Shown here: positions 1 to 5,194 of the stretch, one piece after another
How the letters are laid out: the number at the start of each line of letters is the position of its first letter
Position numbering within the stretch: position 1 is the stretch's first letter
NCBI GenBank assembly: GCA_003523545.1
Contig: DQAM01000301.1
Span: forward strand, 1 to 5,194
Direction of reading: 5' to 3'
From: Dysgonomonas sp.
Lineage (GTDB): Bacteria; Bacteroidota; Bacteroidia; Bacteroidales; Dysgonomonadaceae
Length of the DNA: 5,194 nt
The notes under the pieces: generated by a model
Seen by the model: the letters and a program-made list of their open reading frames with translations, nothing else
Database searches by the model: none
Told to the model about the DNA's origin: nothing
Made by a program: the position numbers and the translations under genes

Positions 1-17
1 CGACGCTCTTCCGATCT
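1..17 (+). other. Illumina TruSeq adapter remnant (left end)
   Basis: The first 17 bases, CGACGCTCTTCCGATCT, are the 3' end of the standard Illumina TruSeq read-1 adapter, including the T that joins the insert. This is library DNA, not genome. The biological sequence starts at 18. The reverse complement of its last 14 bases closes the window, so the contig is a complete adapter-to-adapter insert. Confidence 0.97.
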
Positions 18-92
18 TTTTTGTGCGTACACACTTATGCAGAAAATGCAAGTTAAGAAGAACATTATAATTCTGGTCGAATTTTTTTTCAT
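18..92 (-). CDS. 5' end of an exported protein (signal peptide only), truncated at the left edge
   Basis: On the minus strand an ATG at 92-90 opens a frame that stays open into the adapter, giving 25 genuine residues. They start MKKNSTRIIMFF and continue through LTCIFCISVYAQK. This is a textbook Bacteroidota signal peptide: Lys/Arg-rich n-region, hydrophobic core at residues 8-20, and a V-Y-A cleavage motif followed by Gln at residue 24, a very common first mature residue in this phylum. There is no lipobox Cys at the expected site, so a Sec-exported soluble or outer-membrane protein is more likely than a lipoprotein. Nothing of the mature protein is present, so its function is unknown. It is transcribed divergently from the sigma/anti-sigma/receptor genes. 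Starting at ATG 65-63 instead would drop the positive n-region. Confidence 0.7.
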
Positions 93-128
93 GACGTTTA
101 TATTAGGTTTTATATTACTTGTCGTATT

Positions 129-142
129 TTATAAATTTATAA
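129..142. repeat. 14-bp perfect AT palindrome
   Basis: TTATAAATTTATAA is its own reverse complement. It lies 36 bp upstream of the start codon of the minus-strand exported-protein gene, where a promoter or operator would be expected. The surroundings are extremely AT-rich, so chance is a real alternative. No TAnnTTTG box was found on the minus strand in this stretch. Confidence 0.3.
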
Positions 143-271
143 TTCGGTTTGCCTATAAATATTTTTTTTGATGCAGCCATCTGCTGCTTTTTCCCAAGGC
201 CCATCCACAGATAATGGTTACTAGGGAGGAGTTTCATGGCTTTTGAGTTTACGGATTGTGAATTTTTCCAT
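137..271 (-). pseudogene. Decayed N-terminal relic of a GNAT-family N-acetyltransferase
   Basis: Reading the minus strand from ATG 271-269 gives MEKFTIRKLKSHETPP, then TAG (223-221) and TAA (220-218). The same frame continues with PLSV and DGPWEKAADGCIKKNIY until TAA at 139-137. Bacteroidales GNAT acetyltransferases commonly begin with an IRKL...E.PPY.LLLLADPS...(I/V)D.YI pattern. The relic keeps IRKL, HETPP, the Pro and Glu-Lys-Ala of the helix start and the D..I ending, while the Tyr-Asp that should follow PP has become two stop codons. The block is much richer in G+C than its flanks, as expected of former coding DNA. The acetyl-CoA binding part is gone. The assignment rests on remembered family patterns, so chance similarity of a short open stretch remains possible. 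Confidence 0.42.
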
Positions 272-285
272 CAGAAAAATAAGGT

Positions 286-311
286 TTAATTATTTACACA
301 AAAATAATTAA
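286..311. repeat. 10-bp inverted repeat with 6-nt loop
   Basis: TTAATTATTT (286-295) and AAATAATTAA (302-311) are perfect reverse complements around the loop ACACAA. The stem is pure A/T and no T-tract follows, so it is a poor terminator. It lies upstream of the sigma gene's promoter box and overlaps a second dyad at 293-327, which would fit a binding site. Chance in AT-rich DNA is also possible. Confidence 0.35.
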
Positions 312-327
312 GAATATACTGTGTAAA
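293..327. promoter_or_regulatory. Spaced dyad TTTACACA / TGTGTAAA, possible operator
   Basis: TTTACACA (293-300) and TGTGTAAA (320-327) are perfect 8-bp reverse complements separated by 19 bp. Unlike the neighbouring pure-A/T stem, the arms carry G/C positions. Each arm shares a TGTG/CACA core with the imperfect palindrome ACACAAATT/AATTATGTGT at 388-408, just before the -7 box. A dimeric regulator binding these half-sites is inferred from symmetry and position only. Confidence 0.25.
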
Positions 328-407
328 GATGGAATGCTCTATTTTATTGTTTGTTAACATTTTTATTGTTAATAGATAAAAAGTCAGACACAAATTCAAA
401 TTATGTG

Positions 408-415
408 TATATTTG
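408..415 (+). promoter_or_regulatory. Bacteroides-type -7 promoter box for the sigma operon
   Basis: TATATTTG matches the Bacteroidota housekeeping -7 consensus TAnnTTTG exactly. Transcription would begin around 421-424, leaving a leader of about 30 nt before the ATG at 455. No TTTG or TTG is found at the usual -33 spacing, so the promoter would be weak or need an activator. The box includes the TTG at 413, which makes that codon unlikely as the start of the sigma gene. Confidence 0.42.
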
Positions 416-454
416 TTTTTTATATTTAACAATAAAGAAGAATATATTTTATAC

Positions 455-1063
455 ATGACTTATCAGTCTGCCCATACAATAAATTATTCCGAATTGTGGT
501 TATCATTTATCAATGGCAACGATGAGTCTTTTTCTCTTATTTATAAATTAAGCTATAAAAGCCTTTATTCTTACGGACTAAGTTTTAAGATTCCGGAAGA
601 ACAGGTACGGGATATCATGCAGGATCTGTTTGTAAAACTTTATACCAAACCTGAACTGGTAAAGGATGTAAAAACATTAAAGCCATTCCTTTTTGCAGCT
701 ATTAAGAATGCATGCCTGAACATATTGAAAACAGGCCAGAAGAATATCAACCTTGACACAATCGACAATTTTGAGATCCGTTATTCGATAAAAGAGGATC
801 AGATAAGCAACAAAGAAGAAGAAGAACATATCAAATCAGTCGTTGAAAAAATTCTTTCTCAATTGACTCCCCGTCAAAAAGAGATCATCTATCTCCGTTT
901 TCTGCATCAAATGGAATATGCAGAAATAGCACAAATTATGAACTTATCAGAACAATCGGCCCGAAACCTTATCCACAGGGCAATGGAAAAAATAAGAAAA
1001 GAAAATGAAGGACAAGACTTCCTCACATTTATGTTATTTCTTCTTATTTTCTACAAATTATAA
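455..1063 (+). CDS. ECF RNA polymerase sigma factor, FecI-like (Bacteroidota sigma-70 family)
   Basis: This cytoplasmic sigma factor of 202 aa would direct RNA polymerase to the promoters of its surface-signalling regulon. Sigma region 2 covers about residues 14-75, with the conserved helix VRDIMQDLFVKLY (51-63). Region 4 covers about 128-183, with QLTPRQKEIIYLRF (136-149) and the helix-turn-helix EYAEIAQIMNLSEQSARNLI (154-173). A charged linker (112-125) joins the two. The protein ends in a strongly hydrophobic stretch, FLTFMLFLLIFYKL (189-202), which classical FecI lacks. I chose ATG 455 because an upstream TTG (413) in the same frame lies inside the likely promoter and would only add 14 residues unlike the family. 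The next gene, 131 bp downstream, encodes the matching FecR-like anti-sigma factor, and a receptor gene follows. The family assignment is secure; its target promoters are not known. Confidence 0.93.
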   Translation: MTYQSAHTINYSELWLSFINGNDESFSLIYKLSYKSLYSYGLSFKIPEEQVRDIMQDLFVKLYTKPELVKDVKTLKPFLFAAIKNACLNILKTGQKNINLDTIDNFEIRYSIKEDQISNKEEEEHIKSVVEKILSQLTPRQKEIIYLRFLHQMEYAEIAQIMNLSEQSARNLIHRAMEKIRKENEGQDFLTFMLFLLIFYKL

Positions 1064-1101
1064 ATATTTGATTATCATCCTATAAGAAAGAGGACTCATT
1101 T

Positions 1102-1129
1102 AAAATTCACAAAAGGGGGAATTTTTTTT
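1102..1129 (+). terminator. Weak terminator-like hairpin after the sigma gene
   Basis: AAAATTC (1102-1108) pairs with GAATTTT (1119-1125) around a 10-nt loop containing five Gs, and TTTT follows (1126-1129). The shape is that of an intrinsic terminator about 40 nt after the sigma stop, but the 7-bp stem has one G-C pair only. At best it would reduce read-through into the anti-sigma gene. Confidence 0.25.
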
Positions 1130-1157
1130 ATCACCTAATGATTATAAAGCTAAAGTT

Positions 1158-1185
1158 CGCTTGTATTAAAAAGTAAATACAAGTG
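1158..1185 (+). promoter_or_regulatory. Hairpin immediately upstream of the fecR-like start
   Basis: CTTGTATT (1160-1167) and AATACAAG (1176-1183) are perfect reverse complements around an 8-nt loop AAAAAGTA. A G-T wobble and one more C-G pair can extend the stem to 1158-1185. It ends 9 nt before the ATG at 1195, within the stretch a ribosome would occupy, and no T-run follows. It could affect translation of the anti-sigma factor or be a DNA-binding dyad; both are inference. Confidence 0.35.
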
Positions 1186-1194
1186 TAAAAATTT

Positions 1195-2376
1195 ATGAAT
1201 ATAGACTGTTCTACTTATAACTGTATTGAAGATTTTGTTTTAGATTCAAATTTCTTGTCCTGGATAAATAAAGCTCATGATAATGAAATCATGCAGCTGA
1301 AGATGTTTTATCCGGATAAGAAGGAACTGATCGAAAAAGTAATCATTTTCTGTAAATATGTTAATATAGAACAGGTTGAAGTCTCTACAAAGCAGATAAA
1401 TGAAGATTGGAAAAAACTTTATTCGGAAATAATTGCCCGGGAGCAACAAGAAAAAAAGAGAAAGAAAAGAAAATTGGGTTATATTATTTCCGCTGCAGCA
1501 GCCTGTCTTGCGATTATATTCTCTACCTATTTGTACATTAATTACAGTACTAATCTAAGCCTTACGGATGAAAAACAATCCTTATTTTCCAAATTGGATG
1601 AGGTAGATATCACTTCCGGCGAAGTGCAGATAGTTGCAGGAGGAAGTCAAACCATTATCGGCAACGAAGAAACAATTATACAAACTGAAAAGGGAGATTT
1701 GTTGGTCGGGAATGAAAGTAAACTGGAAAGTTCCTCTATTGATACAGAATATCTCACAGTGATAGTGCCAAAGGGGAGGCGCACAACATTGAAATTCAGT
1801 GACGGAACTACAGCATGGGTAAATTCCGGGTCGAAACTGATATATCCCAAAGTATTCGGAGAAAAAAGCCGGGATGTAACCATAGATGGTGAGATATATC
1901 TGGAAGTATCCCCTAACAAGGATAAACCCTTTTATGTCCATACAAAAGGTTTTGAAGTAGAAGTTCTCGGAACCAAGTTCAATGTAAATGCCTATAGCGA
2001 CGACCCTAAAAATAGTGTAGTACTGGTAGAAGGTTCGGTAGAGGTGCTTGCAAATAACACGAAAAACAGATTGGAGCCCAATCAGGCATTTATATCGGGA
2101 AGTAATCTATATACGGTTAAGACAGTAGATGTCTATCCTTATATATCCTGGACGGAAGGAATTATGAAGCTCGGCGGGGAAAGCTTAAGTGAAATCATCA
2201 AACGCTTGTCGCGCTATTACGGGATCGAAATTTATTACAATGAAAAATTCGGGATGGAAAGGTATGCGGGTAAGCTGAATATGAAAGATTCGATCGAATA
2301 TGCACTTTACAATTTGTCATTATCTACTCCTTTCAAATATACCAAAAGGGATAACGCAATTTATATAACTCAATGA
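1195..2376 (+). CDS. FecR-like transmembrane anti-sigma factor with DUF4974-type C-terminus
   Basis: This 393-aa inner-membrane protein probably holds the preceding sigma factor inactive and relays the signal from the outer-membrane receptor. Residues 1-93 form the cytoplasmic, predicted sigma-binding region and end in a basic run KKRKKRK (87-93). One membrane helix follows (about 95-116), giving an N-in, C-out topology. The periplasmic FecR domain spans about 187-285. Its family motifs are VPKGRRTTLKFSDGTTAWVN (191-210), SGSKLIYP (211-218), DGEIYLEV (231-238) and VLGTKFNVNAY (257-267). The C-terminal DUF4974-like domain (324-392), starting MKLGGESLSEIIKRLSRYYG, has an STN-like fold pattern. 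It is preceded by the conserved ISWTEG (317-322). The Gly259-Thr260 pair matches the site where some proteobacterial FecR-type regulators cleave themselves. Length is normal for Bacteroidota members. The gene lies between its sigma factor and a receptor with an STN domain, and the reading frame is intact. Confidence 0.94.
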   Translation: MNIDCSTYNCIEDFVLDSNFLSWINKAHDNEIMQLKMFYPDKKELIEKVIIFCKYVNIEQVEVSTKQINEDWKKLYSEIIAREQQEKKRKKRKLGYIISAAAACLAIIFSTYLYINYSTNLSLTDEKQSLFSKLDEVDITSGEVQIVAGGSQTIIGNEETIIQTEKGDLLVGNESKLESSSIDTEYLTVIVPKGRRTTLKFSDGTTAWVNSGSKLIYPKVFGEKSRDVTIDGEIYLEVSPNKDKPFYVHTKGFEVEVLGTKFNVNAYSDDPKNSVVLVEGSVEVLANNTKNRLEPNQAFISGSNLYTVKTVDVYPYISWTEGIMKLGGESLSEIIKRLSRYYGIEIYYNEKFGMERYAGKLNMKDSIEYALYNLSLSTPFKYTKRDNAIYITQ

Positions 2377-2425
2377 TAATCTAATTTAAAAATCCATTGC
2401 TTATGAAACAAATCTCAAGTTGACC

Positions 2426-2444
2426 TGGTGTGTAGCACACACTA
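2426..2444 (+). promoter_or_regulatory. GC-containing hairpin in the leader of the receptor gene
   Basis: TGGTGTG (2426-2432) pairs with CACACTA (2438-2444) through six canonical pairs and one G-T wobble around the loop TAGCA. An alternative register with a 3-nt loop pairs 2428-2432 with 2436-2440. It lies 48 nt before the receptor ATG, with no T-run after it. A six-codon frame, ATG AAA CAA ATC TCA AGT TGA (2403-2423), ends just before it. The role is unknown; it could be a leader-RNA element or an operator for sigma-dependent transcription. Confidence 0.3.
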
Positions 2445-2492
2445 ATTTACTCGAACCAATAATCGAAGTTAATCTAAAAACTAAACCAACGT

Positions 2493-5180
2493 ATGAATAA
2501 AAAAACTAAATCTAGAATTGAAAAGACTAAGAACAGTTTTTTCAGGAAAGTTTTAAATTCGGTACTATTATTTTTTATTGTGAATATCGGTACAAACATG
2601 TATGCTGCAAATGCTTATTCACAATCGACAAGCATGAGTGTAAAACTTTCTAATGTAAAAGTGGAAACACTTTTTTCCGAAATTGAGAAAAATTCTGATT
2701 ATGTAATTCTTTATAAAAAAGGGATCGTAGAAGATAAAACCGTAACGGTGAACAGTCAGAATGAAAGTCCGGAAGAAATTTTGGATAAAGCTTTACCTTC
2801 TGTGGGGCTAACATATTATGTAAACGGGAATCAAATAGTTGTGGTAGAAAACAACAGTCCTGCTCTCGAAACCATGGAAACACAAGAAGTACAACAGGCT
2901 GCAATCCAGGCCAGGGGAGTTGTTTATGATTCAAGCAATACACCTTTGATAGGAGTGTCAATTCTTGAAAAAGCACACCCGACAAATGGTGTTGCTACCG
3001 GATTAGATGGTGATTTTTCTCTGAATGTACAGCCTGGAGCTATCTTAGTTATCAGCTATGTCGGGTACACTACCCGCGAAGTTCCGGTTCCTGCTGACGG
3101 AAACATAGGAAATATAGTGCTGACTGAAGATTCTCAAATACTGCAGGACGTTGTAGTTGTAGGTTATGGTGTACAGAAGAAAGTAAATCTGACCGGATCT
3201 ATTTCGTCTGTAAGTACAAAGGATTTACAAGGACGTACTAATACAAACCTCCTGCAATCGCTGCAAGGTACGGCTCCGGGTGTAACGATTATATCCCGTC
3301 CCGGACAAAATCCCTCTATCAACGTGCGTGGCCGTGGTAACCTGGGTACATCTTCCCCGTTATATGTTATCGATGGTGCAATCTCAACTTCAGATGCCTT
3401 TGCCAATTTAGATCCGAATTCGATAGAAAACATTTCTATTCTGAAAGATGCTGCTTCAGCCTCTATATATGGATCACGTGCGGCTTACGGTGTCGTTCTT
3501 GTTACTACAAAACAAGGAACACATGAAGGCTTCCAGATTAATTATTCGGGACTCATCGGTTTCAAAGAACAAACTACTAAACCTAAAGTCGTAAGTTCGG
3601 AGTGGGAAGCCATCCTGAGCAACGAAGCTCAACGTAATATCGGACAAACTTCAAACCTGGTATCCGATGAGACCATAGAATTGTTGAGAAACGGTTCGCA
3701 GCCCGATCTTTATCCAAATACAGACTGGTGGGATCTACTGTTTGATGATAACAGGGTTACAACCAACCATACATTAAGTTTTAGCGGTTCCTCTGCTAAG
3801 ACCAATTATTATGCATCTATCGGTTATACATACGACGATTCGTTTCGTTACGGGGAATCTTACGACCGGTATAATGTAAATACTAACTTATCGAGCCAGC
3901 TGAACTCCTGGCTGAAAATACGTACGGGGGTTAGATACGCCGAAGAGCAGCGCGATCAGGCCGGAGCATTTTCGCTTGCTTATCTTATGCAATCATCTCC
4001 ATCTTATGTGGCTCGCCAAAGCAATGGTTGGTGGGGCACTGTGCAGAGAGGCGGAAATGCTGTAAGTACATTTGTCACTCGCAACCCCTTGCGTGTAGCT
4101 GAGGAAGGCGGGTGGCAGGAGCGCAACCGTAAATTCCTAACCATTGATGGAGCTGTTGATATTACATTATATAAAGGTTTAGTATTTACCGGAAGTATGA
4201 TATCGGACTGGAGTGACTATAAACAGAAACAGTATACTGCCTTTATGCCGGGAGTACCGCGTTTTCTTGACGATGGAGCCACTACAATAGGAGAAGTAGC
4301 ACAAAGTGAAAGTAAAATGGAGTATAACTGGGAAGATCGCCGCCGTTTGATGTACAATGCATTACTAAACTATGACTGGACAAATAATGCTCATACCGTA
4401 AAAGTAATGTTAGGTACTTCTTACGAACATTATAAATATCAGCAGCAACGTTCTTTACGAAAAAACTTTCCGACAAATAATATGGAAGGGATGAACGGGG
4501 GATCCAGCACTGCTGCAGATTCGGAAGCATACGGGCCTTTGTATGAAGATAAGATGATGTCCTATTTCGGACGTATTAATTATGACTATAGAGGTAAATA
4601 TCTCTTCGAAGCGAATATGCGTGCAGATGCATCGTCACGTTTCCATAAAGATCACAGGTGGGGATATTTTCCATCATTCTCTGCCGGATGGCGTATGAGT
4701 GAGGAGGCTTTTATGAATGATGTGACTTGGATTGATAATCTGAAAGTCAGAGCATCGTGGGGACAGCTGGGAAATATAGAAAATGTAGGCCGTTATGACT
4801 ATTTCGCTGCTTACTCGGTAGGAGAGAATAATTATAATTTTGGAAATACATCGGGTAGTTCGGTCCGTGAAAACAAGATACCAAATGCAATGCTTGGCTG
4901 GGAAACAGTAACCATGACCAATATCGGCCTTGATTTTGACCTGTTTAGCAACCGGCTCAATTTCTCCGGAGACTGGTATATAAAGAAAACTAGCGATATT
5001 TTACTTGAATATGATGTTTTAAGTGAAGTAGGAGCCGCTAATAAAGTTTCCCAGAATATTGGAAAAATGCAGAATAAAGGAATCGAGTTGTCCATATCCC
5101 ATAATAATAGAATAGGCGATTTTTCCTATACAGTAAGTGGGAATTTTTCTAAAAATTGGAATGAGATTACTTATCTGGGT
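2493..5180 (+). CDS. SusC/RagA-family TonB-dependent receptor with N-terminal STN domain, 3' end missing
   Basis: This outer-membrane channel would import a ligand, usually a glycan or peptide, using TonB energy together with a SusD-like lipoprotein. The 896 codons present have no internal stop. Residues 1-43 form a signal peptide with a long basic n-region, a VLLFFIVNIG core and a probable cut at AYS|Q44. An STN signalling domain covers 48-118, a carboxypeptidase-regulatory-like beta domain about 139-205, and a TonB-box-like DVVVVGYG 219-226. The plug spans about 229-342, with NVRGRGNL (277-284), PLYVIDG (289-295), KDAASASIYGSRAA (318-331) and LVTTKQG (336-342). The beta barrel follows, with RADASSRF (710-717), RWGYFPSFSAGWR (722-734) and a W-E-T..TNIGLDFDLF motif near 804-818. 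ATG 2493 is the first start after an in-frame stop at 2475. The STN domain and the upstream sigma and FecR genes mark it as a signal transducer as well as a transporter. Full-length relatives have roughly 1,050-1,150 aa, so the last barrel strands and any following susD-like gene are missing. The substrate cannot be inferred. Confidence 0.95.
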
Positions 5181-5194
5181 AGATCGGAAGAGCG
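5181..5194 (+). other. Illumina TruSeq adapter remnant (right end)
   Basis: AGATCGGAAGAGCG is the start of the Illumina TruSeq adapter and the exact reverse complement of positions 4-17. It continues the receptor's frame as Arg-Ser-Glu-Glu, and those residues are artefactual. Genuine sequence ends at 5180. Confidence 0.97.

Larger units (their letters stand above)
93..454. other. Divergent intergenic region with gene relic, inverted repeats and promoter box
   Basis: These 362 bp separate the minus-strand exported-protein gene from the sigma gene. Most is very AT-rich, about one fifth G+C by hand count for 93-171. The block at about 172-240 is about half G+C and reads as a decayed acetyltransferase start on the minus strand. 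The part from 284 to 454 holds AT-rich dyads and a Bacteroides-type -7 box and presumably carries the control region of the sigma gene. No intact gene is supported here. Confidence 0.7.

Noticed and set aside
37..171. Plus-strand 44-codon frame encoding a Phe/Ile-rich peptide resembling a single membrane helix.
   Set aside because: It is antisense to the clear minus-strand signal peptide and otherwise runs through extremely AT-rich DNA, where Phe/Ile/Tyr-rich frames arise by chance.
223..289. AGGGAGGA Shine-Dalgarno-like run followed at 236 by a 17-codon plus-strand frame (MAFEFTDCEFF...).
   Set aside because: The purine run is the complement of Pro/stop codons in the GNAT-like relic, Bacteroidota rarely rely on strong Shine-Dalgarno sites, and the peptide has no recognisable features.
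1246..1941. Minus-strand open frames of 67, 119 and 90 codons opposite the FecR-like gene.
   Set aside because: They overlap a well-supported coding gene and carry no family motifs; they are antisense shadows.
2650..5095. Minus-strand open frames of 82-111 codons opposite the receptor gene.
   Set aside because: All lie inside the continuous receptor frame, which has conserved SusC/RagA motifs throughout, and their translations resemble no known protein.
4500..5180. Possible frameshift or fusion in the receptor because its end is not seen.
   Set aside because: The frame was followed codon by codon from 2493 to 5180 without a stop, and barrel motifs occur in the expected order; the missing end is due to the fragment boundary.
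18..5180. CRISPR array, tRNA, rRNA or insertion sequence.
   Set aside because: No regularly spaced direct repeats, tRNA-like cloverleaf, rRNA segment or transposase motif was seen.
4..5194. Perfect 14-bp terminal inverted repeat bounding the whole window, like a transposon.
   Set aside because: Both arms are Illumina adapter sequence; no transposase or target duplication is present.

Overview
The window reads as a fragment of a Bacteroidota chromosome, most likely order Bacteroidales. The evidence is a SusC/RagA-type TonB-dependent receptor with the usual family motifs, a FecR-type anti-sigma factor ending in a DUF4974-like domain, an ECF sigma factor with a hydrophobic tail, AT-rich intergenic DNA, weak Shine-Dalgarno signals and a TAnnTTTG-type promoter box. 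The genus cannot be fixed from the sequence. Both ends are Illumina TruSeq adapter sequence (1-17 and 5181-5194), so only 18-5180 is biological and both edge truncations are library fragment ends.

Left part (18-454): the first 25 codons of an exported protein lie on the minus strand (18-92) and run off the left edge. The gap up to the sigma gene holds a GC-richer block that, on the minus strand, reads as the decayed N-terminus of a GNAT acetyltransferase (about 137-271). Several AT-rich inverted repeats follow, then a TATATTTG promoter box at 408-415.

Right part (455-5180): three plus-strand genes in the order ECF sigma factor (455-1063), FecR-like anti-sigma factor (1195-2376) and SusC/RagA receptor with an N-terminal STN signalling domain (2493-5180, 3' end missing). 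This is the layout of a trans-envelope cell-surface signalling unit. By analogy with FecI/FecR/FecA, substrate binding at the receptor would be passed from its STN domain to the periplasmic C-terminus of FecR and then to the sigma factor, which would drive expression of the receptor and probably a susD-like partner and enzymes beyond the right edge. The substrate cannot be told from the sequence. The two gaps, 131 and 116 bp, each contain hairpins.

The core system is a known type. The less ordinary points are the acetyltransferase relic, the divergent secreted gene, the hairpins before fecR and susC, the sigma factor's hydrophobic tail, the retained Gly-Thr self-cleavage motif in FecR, and the matching STN-like folds on both signalling partners.
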